A DNA stretch of 64,000 nucleotides from Roseburia sp. 831b (GTDB lineage: Bacteria; Bacillota; Clostridia; Lachnospirales; Lachnospiraceae), in NCBI RefSeq assembly GCF_001940165.2, contig NZ_CP135162.1, forward strand, positions 1,889,501 through 1,953,500. Direction: 5' to 3'. The position numbers and the translations under genes were made by a program. How positions within the stretch are numbered: the first letter of the stretch is position 1; the number at the start of each line of letters is the position of its first letter. Below, piece by piece: positions 26,479 through 36,475 of this stretch. The notes under the pieces were generated by a model that was not told the DNA's origin, ran no database searches, and was given only the letters and a program-made list of their open reading frames with translations.

Positions 26479-28521
26479 ATGAATGTAGAGCATTTGCTAT
26501 TTGGTGCTGCTTACTACGCAGAATACCTGCCATACGAACGTGTGGAACAGGACATGGAAATGATGGAACGCGCCGGCATGAACGTCATCCGAATCGCGGA
26601 ATCCACCTGGAGCACCTGGGAACCAAAAGAAGGAGAATTTGATTTTTCCAAGTTAAAACAGATGATAGAAACTGCGGCAAAGCATCACTTAAATGTGATT
26701 GTCGGAACGCCAACCTACGCGATTCCGACCTGGCTGGTAAAAAAAGATGCTACCATGCTTGCTGTAACCAAAAACGGACAGGAGCTTTACGGGCACCGCC
26801 AGAACATGGACATCACCAACCCGACCTATCTAAAATATGCGAAGCGCATGATTGAAAAGCTGCTGGACTTTGTCGTTCCTTATCCGAATGTGATTGGATT
26901 CCAGCTAGACAACGAAACCAAGCACTATGGAACTGCCGGGGAACGGGTGCAAAAGATGTTTGTGGAGTCTTTAAAAACGCAGTTCCCGGACATCGATGAA
27001 TTCAACCGGGAATTCGGTCTTGACTACTGGAGCAACCGCATCAACCGCTGGGAAGACTTTCCCGATGTCCGCGGTACCATCAACCAGAGCCTCTGGACTG
27101 AATTTGAAAAGTTCAGACGCGGTCTTGTCACAAACTTTTTCCAGTGGCAGGCAGATATTGTCAATGCAAAAAAACGTCCTGACCAGTTCATCACACATAA
27201 TTTTGACTTTGAATGGCATGATTTCTCCTATGGCTTACAACCTGAGGTCAACCAGTATGACTCTGTAAAATGCATGACAGTCGCCGGTGCTGATATCTAC
27301 CATCCATCCCAGGAACATTTGACCGGTGCTGAGATTACGGTCTGTGGAAATATTGCAAGAAGCTTAAAAAAAGACAATTATCTCATTTTAGAGACACAGG
27401 CACAGGGAAATACCGAATGGCTTGCCTATCCGGGGCAGCTGCGCCAGCAGGCTTACAGCCATATCGCAAACGGCGCAAACAGCGTGATGTACTGGCATTG
27501 GCACTCTCTTCACAACGCAATCGAAAGCTACTGGAAGGGTGTTCTCTCCCATGACTTTTCCGAAAATGCAACTTACCGGGATGTCACCCAAATTGGACAC
27601 GAATTCCAAAAAATTGGGGACAAAATCAAGAATTTAAAGAAGACCAATTCCATTGCCGTCTTAGTTGACAATGAATCCTTGACCGGGCTTAGTGCTTTTC
27701 CGCTGCAAACAACTGGCTCATACAGTTATAACACGGTTTTACGCTGGCTTTGTGACTGTCTGTATCGAAACAACATTGAGTTTGATATGGTTTCTTCCAA
27801 AGAAGCTTCTTATTCTAACTACAATTGTCTTATCGTTCCTGCTCTTTACAGCGCAACCGATACCCTTTTGCATACCTTAGATGATTACGTTGCGCAGGGA
27901 GGACACCTTGTCACAACCTTTAAGAGCGGCTTTTCGGATGAGCATTTGAAAATCCGTCACGACATGCAGCCTCATATTTTAAACAAATGTCTGGGAATTC
28001 ACTATGACCAGTTCACTTACCCGGAGCACGTCGGACTCTCTTTCGTCTCCGAAGAAGATGCCGCCGATGCATCTTCTTTTGCCGGCGAAAAAAATACTTC
28101 TGACATGGATTCTTGCGTAAAAGAATGGATGGAGCTTGTAACCTGTGACACAGCGGCTCCGGTTGCAACTTATCGCCATCCTGCCTGGAAAGAGTATGCT
28201 GCCATCACGAAAAACGAATACGGCAAGGGTTCTTCCCTCTACCTTGGATGCTATTTTGACGCGGATCTGTTAGAAAAAGTATTGATTCCGTATGTAAAAG
28301 ATGCCATCGTAACGCAATATGCTTTTCCAGTTATCTTAAAACGCGGAAAAAATGACGCTGGAAATGAAGTGCTCTTTTACTTTAACTATTCCTGGGAAAA
28401 TCAGGAAATTACCTATGAATTTGAAAATGCGACGGATCTTTTCACGGAAAGTCGAATCTCCACCGGAGACAGGTTCACGTTAAAAGCCTGGGATGTTAAA
28501 ATATTAGAGGTAGGACGTTAA
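26479..28521 (+). CDS. Beta-galactosidase, GH42 family
   Basis: 680 aa cytosolic enzyme; GH42 members cleave galacto-oligosaccharides and galactan fragments more readily than lactose. Start ATG 26479 lies behind GGGAGGAAATAAA; the reading frame is open upstream to 26254 but without a credible start. Domain A TIM barrel (1-~380): ESTWSTWEPKEGEFDF, acid/base E146 in FQLDNETKHYG (Asn-Glu), and nucleophile E305 in LILETQAQGNTEW. Domain B (about 385-600, trimerisation, glutamine amidotransferase-like fold, IAVLVDNESLTGLSAF) and a small C-terminal beta domain (VLFYFNYSWENQEITY) follow. Divergent from lacI; complements the GH2 enzyme of the importer operon. Confidence 0.95.
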   Translation: MNVEHLLFGAAYYAEYLPYERVEQDMEMMERAGMNVIRIAESTWSTWEPKEGEFDFSKLKQMIETAAKHHLNVIVGTPTYAIPTWLVKKDATMLAVTKNGQELYGHRQNMDITNPTYLKYAKRMIEKLLDFVVPYPNVIGFQLDNETKHYGTAGERVQKMFVESLKTQFPDIDEFNREFGLDYWSNRINRWEDFPDVRGTINQSLWTEFEKFRRGLVTNFFQWQADIVNAKKRPDQFITHNFDFEWHDFSYGLQPEVNQYDSVKCMTVAGADIYHPSQEHLTGAEITVCGNIARSLKKDNYLILETQAQGNTEWLAYPGQLRQQAYSHIANGANSVMYWHWHSLHNAIESYWKGVLSHDFSENATYRDVTQIGHEFQKIGDKIKNLKKTNSIAVLVDNESLTGLSAFPLQTTGSYSYNTVLRWLCDCLYRNNIEFDMVSSKEASYSNYNCLIVPALYSATDTLLHTLDDYVAQGGHLVTTFKSGFSDEHLKIRHDMQPHILNKCLGIHYDQFTYPEHVGLSFVSEEDAADASSFAGEKNTSDMDSCVKEWMELVTCDTAAPVATYRHPAWKEYAAITKNEYGKGSSLYLGCYFDADLLEKVLIPYVKDAIVTQYAFPVILKRGKNDAGNEVLFYFNYSWENQEITYEFENATDLFTESRISTGDRFTLKAWDVKILEVGR

Positions 28522-28587
28522 TGTAGATGCCATGGATGCAAAAAATTTTGCATGTGCTATGAAAAAGGTTACTAGATATCCGCATAG

Positions 28588-28626
28588 AAAAAGATGCAGG
28601 ACTCAAAAAGTCCTGCATCTTTTTTA
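28588..28626. terminator. Bidirectional terminator
   Basis: AAGATGCAGGACT and AGTCCTGCATCTT, perfect 13-bp arms, flanked by A-run and T6. Serves GH42 (+) and the converging L,D-transpeptidase gene (-). Confidence 0.92.
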
Positions 28627-28632
28627 TTCTCA

Positions 28633-30561
28633 TTAGCTGTTTGCTGAATTTATAAGATTGTTGTACTGTGCCTCTGCATCTGTTAAAGTACTTAAATTTG
28701 TAACATATCCCTGCGCACTTGATGACAACGAATTGTATGCACTTCTTGCCGCATCAATTCTCGCTTTGCATGCATCATCCGCAGTTACTGTTCCAATCGC
28801 ACTGATGGCATTGATGGCTGTCTGTGCCTCACTCTGTGCTTTTGCCGCATCTGCTGCTGCCTGCTGAGCTGCTGCTGCATCTGCTGCCGCCTGGTTTGCT
28901 GCTGCCTGCTGTGCCGCCTGCTGCTGGGAATAGGAAGTCTCTGCCGCTGTTAAAACATCATAGTTTTTCACGTATCCTTTTCCCTGGTCGGTCAGTGCAT
29001 CATACTGCTGTCTAGCTGCCGAGATTGCGTTTCCACTGTCAAGTGTTACCGTTCCTATCGCATCGATTGTTTTGGTTACCTCGTAAGCTGCATCCATTGC
29101 AAGCCCTTTCTCACTCTCTGTACCCGGCAATTCGTATACCAATACCGGATATCCTGCTGCCACATTTTCAAAGATTGTCTTTGCTGCACTTGCAGGTAAG
29201 TTGATACATCCATGGGAACCGCTTCGTTTGTAAATGGTACCACCAAAATCACTTCTCCAGGTTGCATCGTGCATACCAACATTTCCGGCAAACGGCATCC
29301 AATAGCTAACCGGTGTTGCATAGCTGGAACCATTTGCATTTCTTCCCTTAAGTGTTGCATTACGCTCTGTGTAAGTAATTCCATAAGCGCCGGTCGGGGA
29401 AGCATTTCCACCTGCCAGGCTTCCGGATACAAAATCTGTGTCTATAATAAGCTGTCCGTTTTTGTAAAGGAATAAATGCTGGGCAGTCAGGTTGATTTCC
29501 ACATAGGAATCACCGTAATCGTTTGCTCCGTGGCTGTTTGCCTTCTGTTTGTAAACCGGCTCACGCTCCACTGCCTTCTTGCCCTTTAAGTCCTCTAAAA
29601 TCTGGGCTGCTTCACCATCGTTATCAATTTTCCATCCGTATGTACTCTTTGAAATTGTAACAGTCTGACCATAAGAGGTTGCAAGTGTTTCTGCGGAATA
29701 GCAGGTATTATACTTGCTTGCAAGGTCTGACACATAAGCTGCGACTGCATCCTCATCCACAGACACTTTCATGTCGTTGCTGATGGATAACCATTTGCTG
29801 ATGGTAGAGCCATCTAATACCTCACTCTTGTCACCGACATCATAAGTAATCGTAACACCAGCGTAATCGTTTAAGGTTTCTACTAACTTTTTAAAGTCTT
29901 TATCGTTCTCATCCAGACTTGGTTTCTCGTAACAATCTGCCTCATCTAAATCCAGTTCTGACGCAAGGTTTACAATTGCATCCTCCACTGCATTCATCAG
30001 TTTTTCTTTTTCAATCACAGTACCCTGTTTTGCAGGAACAACCGCAAATCCGTCTTTTGCATTGTAATCGTCAACATAAGCATTTTCCGGTTCTGTCTGG
30101 TTCTCTTTCTGCATACAGGAAAGTTTTTCAACTACATCTGTCAATGCATCTTCATCATAGGTTAACATTGTCTCCAACGTGTAAACCGGTTTCTGGAACA
30201 TCTTTGCAACCCATGCAAAACCATTCTGTTTTTTCAGAAGCTTCTCTACCTCGCCGCCGAAATCCGGTGCAAGGGAAACTGCCTCACCTTCAATGGTTTC
30301 TGTCTTGTCGTCTCTTTCCTTTAACGTAAGCGTATAACCGTCCACCTCATTGGAAATCATCTTTTCTACTTTGGCTGCATTCTTTCCGCCTGCTTTTACC
30401 CCATTGATGGTTGTGCCAAAACAAAAATGACTCTGAAAATAAATTGCAAATCCAAGGTAAATGACAAGCAGAGCCGCAACAACCGCTGCTGCAATCAAAA
30501 ACCAACGTTTTTTGTAGAACGGTGCCTTTAACGCATCGCTCTCCTGATTCATTTTTTCCAT
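28633..30561 (-). CDS. L,D-transpeptidase with C-terminal duplicated module
   Basis: 642 aa, membrane-anchored enzyme (one span, about 20-45, FLIAAAVVAALLVIYLGFAI) acting in the wall. Two PG_binding_4 type domains (about 50-330) precede the YkuD catalytic domain (about 345-475), which has DFVSGSLAGGNASPTGAYGI, MHDATWRSDFGG and the active-site motif SHGCINLP with catalytic Cys. It forms 3-3 cross-links or attaches proteins to peptidoglycan. Unusual: after YkuD come two copies of a ~50-residue helical module (IDAIGTVTLDSGNAISAAR and INAISAIGTVTADDACKARI, each ending in GYV.N...L..AE..Y), separated by an Ala/Gln-rich stretch. Start at 30561 has AGAGG at the right distance; the ATG six bases earlier abuts that site. 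Confidence 0.93.
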   Translation of the reverse strand: MEKMNQESDALKAPFYKKRWFLIAAAVVAALLVIYLGFAIYFQSHFCFGTTINGVKAGGKNAAKVEKMISNEVDGYTLTLKERDDKTETIEGEAVSLAPDFGGEVEKLLKKQNGFAWVAKMFQKPVYTLETMLTYDEDALTDVVEKLSCMQKENQTEPENAYVDDYNAKDGFAVVPAKQGTVIEKEKLMNAVEDAIVNLASELDLDEADCYEKPSLDENDKDFKKLVETLNDYAGVTITYDVGDKSEVLDGSTISKWLSISNDMKVSVDEDAVAAYVSDLASKYNTCYSAETLATSYGQTVTISKSTYGWKIDNDGEAAQILEDLKGKKAVEREPVYKQKANSHGANDYGDSYVEINLTAQHLFLYKNGQLIIDTDFVSGSLAGGNASPTGAYGITYTERNATLKGRNANGSSYATPVSYWMPFAGNVGMHDATWRSDFGGTIYKRSGSHGCINLPASAAKTIFENVAAGYPVLVYELPGTESEKGLAMDAAYEVTKTIDAIGTVTLDSGNAISAARQQYDALTDQGKGYVKNYDVLTAAETSYSQQQAAQQAAANQAAADAAAAQQAAADAAKAQSEAQTAINAISAIGTVTADDACKARIDAARSAYNSLSSSAQGYVTNLSTLTDAEAQYNNLINSANS

Positions 30562-30817
30562 ATTCATCCTCTCTTATCCTTCATTTGTATCATGCTACTC
30601 TTATTTTTCGCATTCATAAAAAAGGTAATTTACCTTAACGCTAAAAAACATCTTTTATTATAAAGTTCCTTTTTGCAATGTCAACTTTTTCCTCGAATCT
30701 TAATATTTCTGTAAGATTTTCGTTTTATTTTTGTTGTAGTTTTGCACAAAAAGCGTTTTGCCGTTGCATCTATTTATTAAGAAATGAATAATCTTTCTTA
30801 AAAAAGATTAAAGATAA

Positions 30818-30846
30818 TTGTTCTTTAAAAATCACTGTGCTATAAT
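30818..30846 (+). promoter_or_regulatory. Sigma-A promoter of the PAP2 gene
   Basis: TTGTTC at 30818-30823, 17-bp spacer ending GTGC, TATAAT at 30841-30846 (extended -10). The 339-bp gap 30562-30900 holds this promoter and, near 30626, a short AAGGTAATTTACCTT palindrome; nothing else is evident. Confidence 0.85.
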
Positions 30847-30900
30847 TCGAAAAGATGAGAACAGTAAGTTTTTCTTTACAAAAAAGGAAAGGTGACCAAG

Positions 30901-31587
30901 ATGAAAACATTAACACGTAAAAAGGTAAATGAATTCATTGCAAAATACAAACACGGACTTTTATTGTTGTATTTTCTAATCTATCTTCCATGGTTTGGAT
31001 ATCTGGAAGAGAATGTAACAACACATTTTCATGTTATTCATGTGGCACTTGATGATAAAATTCCATTTTGTGAATATTTTATCATTCCATATATGCTCTG
31101 GTTTGCCTATGTAGCCTGGGGAGTTGCCTATTTCTTCTTTAAAAATAAAAGCGAATATTACAAGCTGTGCGCATTCCTTTTCACCGGAATGACCATCTTC
31201 CTTGTAATTTCTACCGTATACCCGAACGGACATTACCTTCGTCCAACCACTTTTGAACGTGACAACATCTTTGTTCAGGCAGTACAGTGGCTCTACTCCA
31301 CCGATACCCCTACGAACCTGTTTCCAAGTATTCACGTTTATAATTCCCTTGGAATTAACATGGCAGTCTGGCATAGTGAGAATTTCAAGAAAAATAAACC
31401 GGTTCGATATGGTTCCGCAATTCTTTGTATCAGCATCATCTTATCAACCATGTTTTTAAAACAGCACTCCGTTTTTGATGTTGTAACCGGCATTGTTCTT
31501 GCAGCCTTTATGTTCTCTTTGGTTTATGCAAGAAGCTGGGCAAATGAACCGGAACATGAATTAGAACGTAATTTACACCAGTATTAA
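30901..31587 (+). CDS. PAP2 superfamily membrane phosphatase
   Basis: 228 aa with about six spans. PAP2 signature parts: motif 2 PSIHVYNS and motif 3 KQHSVFDVVTG (catalytic His and Asp), with VYPNGHYLRP standing where motif 1 (KxxxxxxRP) is expected, LRP being its tail; the loss of a clear lysine fits the inositolphosphotransferase-like PAP2 subgroup. Members dephosphorylate lipid phosphates or undecaprenyl pyrophosphate, or move phosphoinositol; substrate here not readable. Preferred start ATG 30901, behind GGAAAGGTGACCAAG; a GTG at 30892 lies within that site. Confidence 0.87.
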   Translation: MKTLTRKKVNEFIAKYKHGLLLLYFLIYLPWFGYLEENVTTHFHVIHVALDDKIPFCEYFIIPYMLWFAYVAWGVAYFFFKNKSEYYKLCAFLFTGMTIFLVISTVYPNGHYLRPTTFERDNIFVQAVQWLYSTDTPTNLFPSIHVYNSLGINMAVWHSENFKKNKPVRYGSAILCISIILSTMFLKQHSVFDVVTGIVLAAFMFSLVYARSWANEPEHELERNLHQY

Positions 31588-31592
31588 TTGAA

Positions 31593-31640
31593 AAAAAAGG
31601 AGTTATCGCAAAAGCATTCGCAGTGTGATAACTCCTTTTT
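31593..31640. terminator. Bidirectional terminator
   Basis: AAAAAGGAGTTATC and GATAACTCCTTTTT, perfect 14-bp arms, ~20-base loop. Lies between the PAP2 gene (+) and nadE (-), both ending here. Confidence 0.92.
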
Positions 31641-31682
31641 CTATATCCAATTTTTATACAGAACTTTTCGAAAAACCTTTTC

Positions 31683-33599
31683 TTACGCTTCTAACTGTTC
31701 TATCTCTTCCATCCAAAGACTTGCACAGGCATCCGAAGGCATTCTCAAATCACCTCTTGGCGATACCGCAACCGTTCCGACTTTTGGTCCATCCGGGAGG
31801 CAGGAACGTTTAAACTGCTGCATGAAAAATCTTCTGCAAAATGTTTTGAGCCATTTTAAAATTACATCATTGCCATAAGTTCCGGCAAACGCAATTTTTG
31901 CAAGGCGGTAAATTTTCGCCGGGGAATAGCCAAAACGAAGCAGATAATATAAGTAGAAATCATGCAGTTCGTAAGGTCCTACGATATCCTCTGTCTTCTG
32001 GGAAATCTTGCCGTCCGTCGGTGGTAACAGCTCCGGTGATACCGGTGTATCCAGGACATCTAACAATACTTCCTCTAATTTTTTCTCGTTGCAGGTGTCT
32101 GCATAAAACTGTACCAGATGACGAACCAGCGTCTTTGGCACGGAACAGTTTACCGCATACATGGACATGTGATCTCCGTTGTAGGTTGCCCATCCAAGTG
32201 CAAGCTCCGACATGTCACCGGTTCCGATTACCATTCCATTTTCTTTATTTGCAATATCCATCAAAATCTGGGTACGTTCTCTCGCCTGTCCATTCTCATA
32301 GGTCACATCATGAACCGACGGGTCCTGACCAATATCACGGAAATGAATATTGACGGCATCTTTAATATCTACCTCAATAAAATCACATCCAAGGCATTTG
32401 ATTAAGTTCACCGCATTGTCATAGGTACGGTCCGTCGTTCCAAAACCAGGCATCGTCACTGCCTTGATGTTCTTATGATCCATTCCAAGCAAATCAAACG
32501 CTCTTACTGTAACAAGAAGTGCCAGTGTCGAATCCAGTCCGCCGGAGATTCCAACTACAGCTGTCTTACAATGCGTATGCTCCAGTCTCTTTTTTAATCC
32601 CATCGACTGAATCATTAAAATTTCATCGCAGCGCTTCTGTCTGTCCGCCTGGCTGCTTGGTACAAACGGTGCCGGGTCAACATATCTTGTAAGTTTCGTC
32701 TCTTCTATCTCTAACGAAAATCCTACCTTACAATAGGAATCATCCCTTGTCTCATACGTTGACATTCTGCGGCGCTCCGCATTTAATTTTAAAATATCAA
32801 ATTCCGAATAAATCGTCTCATTGACAAAACGTGCTGCTTTCTTTAGGATTCTTCCATCCTCTGCAATGATGTTGTGACCGGAATATACGACATCCTGCGT
32901 CGATTCTCCATCACCGGCACTCGCATAAACGTAACCACATAAAAGTCTCGCAGACTGCCCTGCAATCAGCTCCTCGCGGTATAAATCTTTTCCGGTCGTC
33001 TCATCAGATGCAGAAAGGTTCACAATCACATTTGCTCCATTTAAGGCATGACGGATACTTGGCGGCTCCGGTGTCCACACGTCCTCACAGATTTCGGCTG
33101 CCACGCGAAGTTCCGGCATCTGTCTGCAGTAGAACATAAGGTTGGTTCCCATTGGAACGGACAAGTTTTCCCTTAACGGTACCTCTACGACCTGTTCCAT
33201 TCCCCTTGTAAAATGTCTTGCCTCGTAGAACTCGTTGTAATTTGGAAGGTAGGTCTTTGGCACAAATCCAAGTATTTTTCCATGGTTAAGTGCCGCTGCC
33301 ACGTTATAAAGCTTCCCATTGTATTCCAGTGGCATACCCACAAAAATCAGTGCGTCCACAAACGATGTCATATCCGTCAATTCGAACAGTTGTTCTTTTA
33401 CAGAACGAAGCAGTAACTCCTGTAAAAACAGGTCATTACAGGTATAACCACTTAGACAAAGTTCTGGCAAAACAATGATTTTTGCTCCGTTTTCTTCCGC
33501 TTCTTTGATATGGTAAAAAAGGAGTCTTGCGTTCTCTTTTACATCTGCGACACCGATTTTAGGCGTAACTGCCGCAACTTTTACAAATCCCTGTCTCAC
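31683..33599 (-). CDS. nadE: Glutamine-dependent NAD+ synthetase
   Basis: 638 aa two-domain enzyme for the last step of NAD synthesis: deamido-NAD + Gln + ATP to NAD. N-terminal nitrilase-type glutaminase (about 1-285; catalytic Glu in VLPELCLSGYTC, Lys in FVPKTYLPNY, Cys in AAEICEDVWTPEPPS); C-terminal synthetase (about 320-638) with the ATP P-loop VVGISGGLDSTLAL, VIGTGDMSELALGW and NCSVPKTLVRHLV. The start is GTG, whose last three bases form the TGA stop of hslO (4-bp overlap), pointing to translational coupling in the methyltransferase-hslO-nadE operon. Confidence 0.96.
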   Translation of the reverse strand: MRQGFVKVAAVTPKIGVADVKENARLLFYHIKEAEENGAKIIVLPELCLSGYTCNDLFLQELLLRSVKEQLFELTDMTSFVDALIFVGMPLEYNGKLYNVAAALNHGKILGFVPKTYLPNYNEFYEARHFTRGMEQVVEVPLRENLSVPMGTNLMFYCRQMPELRVAAEICEDVWTPEPPSIRHALNGANVIVNLSASDETTGKDLYREELIAGQSARLLCGYVYASAGDGESTQDVVYSGHNIIAEDGRILKKAARFVNETIYSEFDILKLNAERRRMSTYETRDDSYCKVGFSLEIEETKLTRYVDPAPFVPSSQADRQKRCDEILMIQSMGLKKRLEHTHCKTAVVGISGGLDSTLALLVTVRAFDLLGMDHKNIKAVTMPGFGTTDRTYDNAVNLIKCLGCDFIEVDIKDAVNIHFRDIGQDPSVHDVTYENGQARERTQILMDIANKENGMVIGTGDMSELALGWATYNGDHMSMYAVNCSVPKTLVRHLVQFYADTCNEKKLEEVLLDVLDTPVSPELLPPTDGKISQKTEDIVGPYELHDFYLYYLLRFGYSPAKIYRLAKIAFAGTYGNDVILKWLKTFCRRFFMQQFKRSCLPDGPKVGTVAVSPRGDLRMPSDACASLWMEEIEQLEA

Positions 33600-34465
33600 T
33601 TTTGAATCTCCTTTAATTCATCAATTCCAAATTTGTATGCTGTGTTGCAGAACTGGCATTTTACCTCGATTTCTTCTCCATCGTTGATGATGTCCTGCAA
33701 ATCTTTCTTGCTGATACTTGCAAGGGCTTTTGAGACACGCTCTTTGGAACAGTCACATTTGAACTCTGCCGGCATTTTTTCGGTAATGGTTACTCCGAAC
33801 TCACCTAAAATCTCTTCTAAGATTCCCTCTGGTGTCAGTCCATTCTCTAACATCTGGGTAACAGAATCGATGGTTTTAATCTTTTCTTCTAACTTTTCAA
33901 TCACTTCCTCGCTGGTAAAAGGCATCAGCTGGATAATAAAACCACCTGCCTGCTCCACCGTATTGTCTTTGTTCATCAATACGCCAAGACCAACGGCTGA
34001 TGGAATCTGCTCGGAAGTTGCAAAATAATAGGTCAAATCCTCTGCAATCTCTCCGGTCTGTAATACGGTCTGTCCTACGTATGGCTCTTTTAATCCCATA
34101 TCCTTGATAACGCTAAGCACGCCCATGTCAAGCGCACCGCCAACGTTTAATTTGCCCTGCGCATTCGGCGGCAGGTCAACGTCCGGGGTTACGGCATAAC
34201 CTTTGACATGACCTGCTGCATCTGCTGTCACCGTAAGTCCTTTTGCAGGACCGCTGCACTGAATCTGAATGGTTAAAAGGTCTTTTTCCCCCTTCATCAT
34301 CGTTCCCATCATCGCACCTGCAGAAAGAAGTCTTCCAAGCGCTGCTGTCATAATCGGACTTGTATTGTGATGCTGTCTCGCTGTCTCCACTAAATCTTTT
34401 GATGTGATTGCAAATGCACGGATTGCATCATCCGCTGCTGTTGCTCTAACAATATAATCTGCCAT
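33596..34465 (-). CDS. hslO: Redox-regulated chaperone Hsp33
   Basis: 289 aa cytosolic holdase switched on by oxidation. N-terminal substrate-binding domain (ATAADDAIRAFAITSKDLVE, LGRLLSAGAMMGTMMKGEKD) and C-terminal redox switch with four zinc cysteines in the family pattern CDCSKERV and CQFCNTAY, about residues 235-275. In the reduced state the zinc is bound and the protein is idle. The ATG shares one base with the stop of the methyltransferase gene (TAATG). Confidence 0.96.
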   Translation of the reverse strand: MADYIVRATAADDAIRAFAITSKDLVETARQHHNTSPIMTAALGRLLSAGAMMGTMMKGEKDLLTIQIQCSGPAKGLTVTADAAGHVKGYAVTPDVDLPPNAQGKLNVGGALDMGVLSVIKDMGLKEPYVGQTVLQTGEIAEDLTYYFATSEQIPSAVGLGVLMNKDNTVEQAGGFIIQLMPFTSEEVIEKLEEKIKTIDSVTQMLENGLTPEGILEEILGEFGVTITEKMPAEFKCDCSKERVSKALASISKKDLQDIINDGEEIEVKCQFCNTAYKFGIDELKEIQK

Positions 34466-35214
34466 TATTTTCCATTCTCCTTTGCTATTACATAAATTCG
34501 TTCACTGTCTTCTTTTACAGCATCTCTCGTAAAGGCGTCGTACGCAGTCACAAACTCCATACCGGCCTTTTCTAATAATTCTTTCACTTTTTCCAGCGTA
34601 TATGCCTTCTGGAAATGTGTTTCTTCATATTTACGGTAAAGATTGTCTTTTTCCTTAATAAAAAGAGTCAGATCGTATTCATTTATCTGTTCCTCTTCCT
34701 CATAATAATTATCCCAGATAAAACTTCCCTCTTCACGGTTCTCACTGATGGTTGTCTCACCTAACAGCTCTTTGTACTTGTATACCGTATTCAGATCGAA
34801 AATAAAAAGTCCCTTCGGGTCTAGATAGTTGTTCACCAGCCGGAACACCTGAAGCAAATCTTCTTCCTCCGTGATATAATTCATGGAATCACAGACACTG
34901 ACAACTGCCCTTACGGTTCCATAAAGTTCAAATTCTCTCATATCCTGCAGCAGATATAAAATATTAGAACCTTCCTCCTGATGCTCTCTTGCAATCTCAA
35001 GCATTTCCTCGGAATAATCGATTCCTATCATATCATATCCGGCATCCTCTAAAAGTCTGGTAAGCTTTCCTGTCCCACAGCCCAAATCCAACACCAGACC
35101 ATCTTCTATTTTGTATTCTTTCAGCAGGCTCTTGATGTATTCACACCATTCCTCGTACGGAACATTGTCCATGAACAAATCATACACCTGTGCAAAGCTT
35201 GTATATGCTTCCAA
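34465..35214 (-). CDS. Class I SAM-dependent methyltransferase
   Basis: 249 aa. SAM-binding motif I VLDLGCGTGKLTRLLEDAGY, motif II GIDYSEEMLEIA, then YLLQDMREFEL and VCDSMNYITEEEDLLQVF, the pattern of the small YjiC/YodH-like methyltransferase_25 group. Target unknown; the DMREF...CDSMNY pattern is widespread in Firmicutes. The start codon is TTG (35214-35212), placed eight bases behind AAAGGAG. First gene of the operon with hslO and nadE, overlapping hslO by one base. Confidence 0.88.
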   Translation of the reverse strand: MEAYTSFAQVYDLFMDNVPYEEWCEYIKSLLKEYKIEDGLVLDLGCGTGKLTRLLEDAGYDMIGIDYSEEMLEIAREHQEEGSNILYLLQDMREFELYGTVRAVVSVCDSMNYITEEEDLLQVFRLVNNYLDPKGLFIFDLNTVYKYKELLGETTISENREEGSFIWDNYYEEEEQINEYDLTLFIKEKDNLYRKYEETHFQKAYTLEKVKELLEKAGMEFVTAYDAFTRDAVKEDSERIYVIAKENGK

Positions 35215-35431
35215 TTGATTCTCCTTTGCGCCTGTTCTTTCTTATGTAATACTAACAACTTTCGTTCCGAAAAGCAAGCTTGCTAATAAAGTTCGCTTGA
35301 ATATTTTTCGTACAACCTTTATACTAAATTTATGCGAAAAATTGTTTTTTGACCATTCGCTTATTACCTGCATGATTTTACAACGGTCGTAACTACATTC
35401 GTAAATATATATTTTTGATAAAGGTTTTTGC

Positions 35432-36475
35432 ATGATAGAAAATTACGAACACTATATCACCAAAAATATTAAGGCTTTATACAAAAGGCGGCTTGTCTAC
35501 CCGATTGTCTATGTCATTACACTTTTGATTCTGTGGATTTATTTTTCATTGTCAGATTTGCTTTTTCCTGTTACGGTTTCGGACTCTTCTGACTTATCCA
35601 CCGCGTATGAAAAAAATATCCAATATGTCCACACCACTGTGAACGATTTGCAGTTTACGGGGTATACCCAGACAAAATATGGTCGTACCACAGGATATTA
35701 TTACTATACCAAAAGCGAGGATGGCTGTCTGATTGTCCTGTTATCCCCTACCACCTGTGAGCAGGGACTTCCATCCATGGAATCCGTCACACTCACCGGA
35801 AAGCTTGCAAAAAAAGATACGGCTTTTGCCACTTTGTTGGAAAACCTGTCCTCGGACTTAGACTGGACAAACCAGGGCATCACCAGTAAAGTTTCTCCTT
35901 ACTATCTAAGCCAGCCAGGCTATCACAAGGGAGCGAACATTTTCCTGTTTGGTGTTATCTTTTTAACAGGCGGCTACGCACTTTTATGTATTGTACTGTT
36001 TATCCTGTTCATTAACGTCCCGTTTTTATCGCCTCCTTGCCAGGATCTCGCCTTGTTTGGTCATCCTAAGGAATTGTTAGCTCAGGCAGAAGAAGAGCTT
36101 GCAACGCTGCCACAGCTTGCGACAGAGGATATGTTTATTACCGAGCATTACTTTATTGAAACATCGAAGTACGGAACTGCGATTGTGCCAATTGACCAGA
36201 TTATCTGGATTTACAAGTATTCAACCTTGCATCAGTTCTTCTGGTATCACTTTAGCATTTCCTATACGCTTCATATCTCAGCAAACAAGCACCTATACAT
36301 CCGCTGTCCAAAGAATATCAAATCTGACATCGATGGTATCATGGACTACCTTGCCGAGGCAAACCACAATATTTTAGTCGGATTTAATGAAAAGAACCGC
36401 TTGAAAGTTCAGGAGATTCAGGGAACGCCGATGCATTTTGAAAAGATTATTGCATTTTTGAAAAAGAGAATTTAA
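35432..36475 (+). CDS. DUF6709-like two-span membrane protein
   Basis: 347 aa, Lachnospiraceae-type hypothetical. Two hydrophobic segments, about 20-45 (LVYPIVYVITLLILWIYFSL) and about 168-195 (NIFLFGVIFLTGGYALLCIV), with a ~120-residue extracellular domain between (YVHTTVNDLQFTGYTQTKYG, YYYYTKSEDGCLIVLL) and a ~150-residue cytosolic domain (FITEHYFIETSKYGTAIVPI) that resembles the bacterial PH-like fold of YcxB/DUF6709 proteins. The family assignment is by pattern memory and moderately sure; function is unknown. Start follows AAAGG with a seven-base gap. Divergent from the methyltransferase operon. Confidence 0.75.
   Translation: MIENYEHYITKNIKALYKRRLVYPIVYVITLLILWIYFSLSDLLFPVTVSDSSDLSTAYEKNIQYVHTTVNDLQFTGYTQTKYGRTTGYYYYTKSEDGCLIVLLSPTTCEQGLPSMESVTLTGKLAKKDTAFATLLENLSSDLDWTNQGITSKVSPYYLSQPGYHKGANIFLFGVIFLTGGYALLCIVLFILFINVPFLSPPCQDLALFGHPKELLAQAEEELATLPQLATEDMFITEHYFIETSKYGTAIVPIDQIIWIYKYSTLHQFFWYHFSISYTLHISANKHLYIRCPKNIKSDIDGIMDYLAEANHNILVGFNEKNRLKVQEIQGTPMHFEKIIAFLKKRI

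Noticed and set aside
35242..35433. 63-aa minus-strand ORF between the methyltransferase and DUF6709-like genes
   Set aside because: No ribosome binding site, no recognisable features, and it covers the divergent promoter space.
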